NCBI GenBank assembly: GCA_937934285.1 | Contig: CALHAT010000008.1 | Location: forward strand, 1 to 7,917 | Length of the DNA stretch: 7,917 nucleotides | Direction: 5' to 3' | Origin: Minisyncoccota bacterium | Lineage (GTDB): Bacteria > Patescibacteriota > Minisyncoccia > UBA6257 > HR35 | In this document: positions 7,180 through 7,917 of the stretch, one piece after another | Position numbering within the stretch: position 1 is the first letter of the stretch | How the letters are laid out: each line of letters begins with the position of its first letter | Notes under the pieces: generated by a model | Told to the model about the DNA's origin: nothing | The model's database searches: none | The model's input: the letters and a program-made list of their open reading frames with translations, nothing else | Program-made: the position numbers and the translations under genes

Positions 7180-7226
7180 GCGAATTCTTTATAATCACCG
7201 CGAACTTATGCGAACCTATGCGAACC
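7180..7226. repeat. Decamer repeat GCGAAC(T/C)TAT upstream of tmk
   Basis: GCGAAC begins at 7200, 7210 and 7220, and GCGAAT at 7180, exactly two periods earlier. The slot at 7190-7199 is diverged and holds the AT-rich -10-like sequence. The 10-bp period is close to the DNA helical repeat, so units would lie on one face. Another GCGAAT occurs out of phase at 7267. It could be an operator array for tmk or part of a dispersed intergenic repeat. Confidence 0.55.
7188..7193 (-). promoter_or_regulatory. -10 box (TATAAA) for tmk
   Basis: On the minus strand TGATTATAAA precedes the tmk ATG, leaving 13 bases between the hexamer and the start, so the leader would be about 6-7 nt. The -35 region is occupied by the decamer repeat and has no TTGACA match. 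The plus strand reads TATAAT at 7190-7195, overlapping it, so this box could also fire rightward, antisense to rplK. Confidence 0.35.
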
Positions 7227-7238
7227 AATATTTGTTTT

Positions 7239-7286
7239 CCGAGGCTCGTTCCGGTGAAGACGATTGGCGAATGCCAAGCCGAGACG
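7239..7286. other. GC-rich intergenic block with hairpin
   Basis: 30 of 48 bases are G or C, far above the surrounding DNA. It contains a perfect 5-bp stem TTGGC-GAAT-GCCAA (7264-7277). It lies directly after the rplK stop on the minus strand, so the hairpin could mark the rplK transcript end, but only a weak TCGTCTT follows rather than a U-run. The composition suggests an interspersed element or structured RNA segment; no known RNA family is recognised. Confidence 0.45.
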
Positions 7287-7290
7287 CTAA

Positions 7291-7713
7291 CTATTTTTCT
7301 ACCACAACTCCCATTGACCTTGCTACTCCTTCAACAATTTTTATTGCTTTTTCAATGTCCTTAGTATTTAAATCAGGTAATTTTTCTTCAGCAATTTTTC
7401 TTACTTGTTCTTTGGTTAATTTACCAACAATCTGTCGACCAGCCTCACCCGATCCTTTCTCAAGACCGGCTTCTTTTTTAATCAAATAACTAATTGGCGG
7501 CTGCTTTAAAACAAAATCAAAAGTTCTGTCTTCATAAATCACTATCTCCACTGGCACCTGAACTCCTTCTAAATCTTTGGTAGCTTGATTAAATTTATTA
7601 CAAAATTCACCAATATTAATTCCGTGAGGCGCTAAACTTGGTCCTAAAGGCGGTGCTGGCGTTGCTCTGCCTCCCTCGATAATTAGCTTTAAAACTTTTT
7701 TAACCTGTTTCAT
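7291..7713 (-). CDS. rplK: 50S ribosomal protein L11 (uL11)
   Basis: Ribosomal protein binding 23S rRNA at the GTPase-associated centre, where it supports elongation factor function. 140 aa, the bacterial length (archaeal homologues are longer). The N-terminal domain has GGRATPAPPLGPSLAPHGIN and EFCNKFNQAT; the C-terminal RNA-binding domain has IVIYEDRTFDF, LIKKEAGLEKGSG, KLTKEQVRKIAEEKLPDLN and ends with GVARSMGVVVEK, all typical of bacterial L11. The start follows family length; its ATG overlaps the TGA of the upstream small ORF (ATGA), implying translational coupling. The usual neighbours secE-nusG upstream and rplA (L1) downstream are absent; downstream after 116 bp is tmk. The stop is TAG. 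Confidence 0.96.
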   Translation of the reverse strand: MKQVKKVLKLIIEGGRATPAPPLGPSLAPHGINIGEFCNKFNQATKDLEGVQVPVEIVIYEDRTFDFVLKQPPISYLIKKEAGLEKGSGEAGRQIVGKLTKEQVRKIAEEKLPDLNTKDIEKAIKIVEGVARSMGVVVEK

Positions 7714-7865
7714 CGATTAATCTTCTTTTCTAATAAAGCAACTCTTTTTTCTAATTTAACAAAATCTTCAAAATCCGGCTTCTTTTTAACTTTTTTCAAA
7801 ATCTTAGCCATTTCTTTTATTTCAGACTTTTCCCTCTTTTTTATATATCTTATATTCTTTTTCAT
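7710..7865 (-). CDS. Small Lys-rich putative coiled-coil protein
   Basis: 51 residues from the ATG at 7865, not recognised as a known family. The first half is strongly basic (MKKNIRYIKKREKSEIKEM); the second half, PDFEDFVKLEKRVALLEKK, has hydrophobic residues at L38, V42, L45 and I49 with heptad spacing, suggesting a short coiled coil. Its TGA overlaps the rplK ATG as ATGA, the best evidence that it is translated. There is no clear Shine-Dalgarno. The frame stays open upstream through the heptad repeat to the window edge (17 more codons), so the gene may be longer. It is not NusG or SecE, which often sit here: there is no KOW sequence and no membrane helix. AT-rich DNA readily yields Lys-rich chance frames, so reality is uncertain. 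Confidence 0.5.
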   Translation of the reverse strand: MKKNIRYIKKREKSEIKEMAKILKKVKKKPDFEDFVKLEKRVALLEKKINR

Positions 7866-7871
7866 TTTTAT

Positions 7872-7899
7872 AATTCTTGCTTCTTGAATCTTGCTTCTT
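7872..7899 (-). repeat. Second heptanucleotide repeat array
   Basis: Four 7-base units on the minus strand: AAGAAGC, AAGATTC, AAGAAGC, AAGAATT. Same unit family as the array inside reverse gyrase (236-270), in inverse orientation across the window. It lies just upstream of the small ORF start, in its leader or extended reading frame. Confidence 0.6.
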
Positions 7900-7904
7900 A
7901 AAAA

Positions 7905-7910
7905 ATTATA
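7905..7910 (-). promoter_or_regulatory. Possible -10 box (TATAAT) for small ORF-rplK
   Basis: TATAAT on the minus strand, 39 bases before the ATG of the small ORF. A second TATAAA (7872-7867) ends one base before that ATG, too close to serve it. The window ends before any -35 could be judged, and AT-richness makes chance matches likely. Confidence 0.2.
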
Positions 7911-7917
7911 TTCTTTT

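Noticed and set aside
7180..7290. tRNA or degraded tRNA in the GC-rich intergenic block
   Set aside because: No cloverleaf, no T-loop GTTCRA with a paired stem and no acceptor pairing could be built on either strand.
7178..7489. 103-residue open frame on the plus strand
   Set aside because: It runs through the decamer repeats and GC-rich block and then antisense to rplK; the second half mirrors conserved L11 codons and the first half is repeat-derived, so it is a shadow.
236..7899. CRISPR array from the two repeat clusters
   Set aside because: The units are 7 bp, directly contiguous with no spacers, and no cas genes are present.

Overview
The window is about 7.9 kb of very AT-rich DNA (by eye roughly 70% A+T, Lys/Ile/Phe-rich proteins) that is almost entirely coding. 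The ArgS, bacterial-type ribosomal protein L11 (140 aa) and thymidylate kinase indicate a bacterium. A large 5'-truncated reverse gyrase indicates a thermophile or hyperthermophile. Low GC, compact proteins, overlapping gene ends, an isolated rplK and short interspersed repeats fit a reduced genome of the Patescibacteria/CPR type from a hot habitat. That placement is inference and could be wrong at phylum level. The standard code is used: TAA, TAG and TGA all act as stops.

Layout from left to right: the reverse gyrase C-terminal ~994 residues (+; its N-terminus lies outside the window); a 107-bp gap with a long inverted repeat and a TATAAT box; argS (+); a PAP2-family membrane phosphatase (-) whose 3' end overlaps argS by 51 bp; a 27-bp divergent intergenic region with a nearly symmetric -10 box; a Wzx/RfbX-type polysaccharide flippase (+); thymidylate kinase (-), whose 3' end overlaps the flippase by 83 bp; a 116-bp intergenic region with decamer repeats and a GC-rich block; rplK (-); and a small Lys-rich ORF (-) that overlaps the rplK start by ATGA and may run off the right edge.

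Reverse gyrase (DNA topology), ArgS and L11 (translation) and Tmk (dTTP supply) are information-processing genes with no obvious joint pathway. The PAP2 phosphatase and the flippase plausibly belong together: both act at the membrane on lipid-carrier chemistry, and they share one divergent promoter region.

I found no convincing new multi-gene defence or mobile system. The notable signals are: -10-like boxes only 8-13 nt before four start codons (apparent leaderless expression), a heptanucleotide repeat inserted in-frame in the reverse gyrase helicase domain and repeated at the other end of the window, a decamer repeat phased with the tmk -10 box, a GC-rich island, and deviations from canonical motifs in PAP2 and ArgS.
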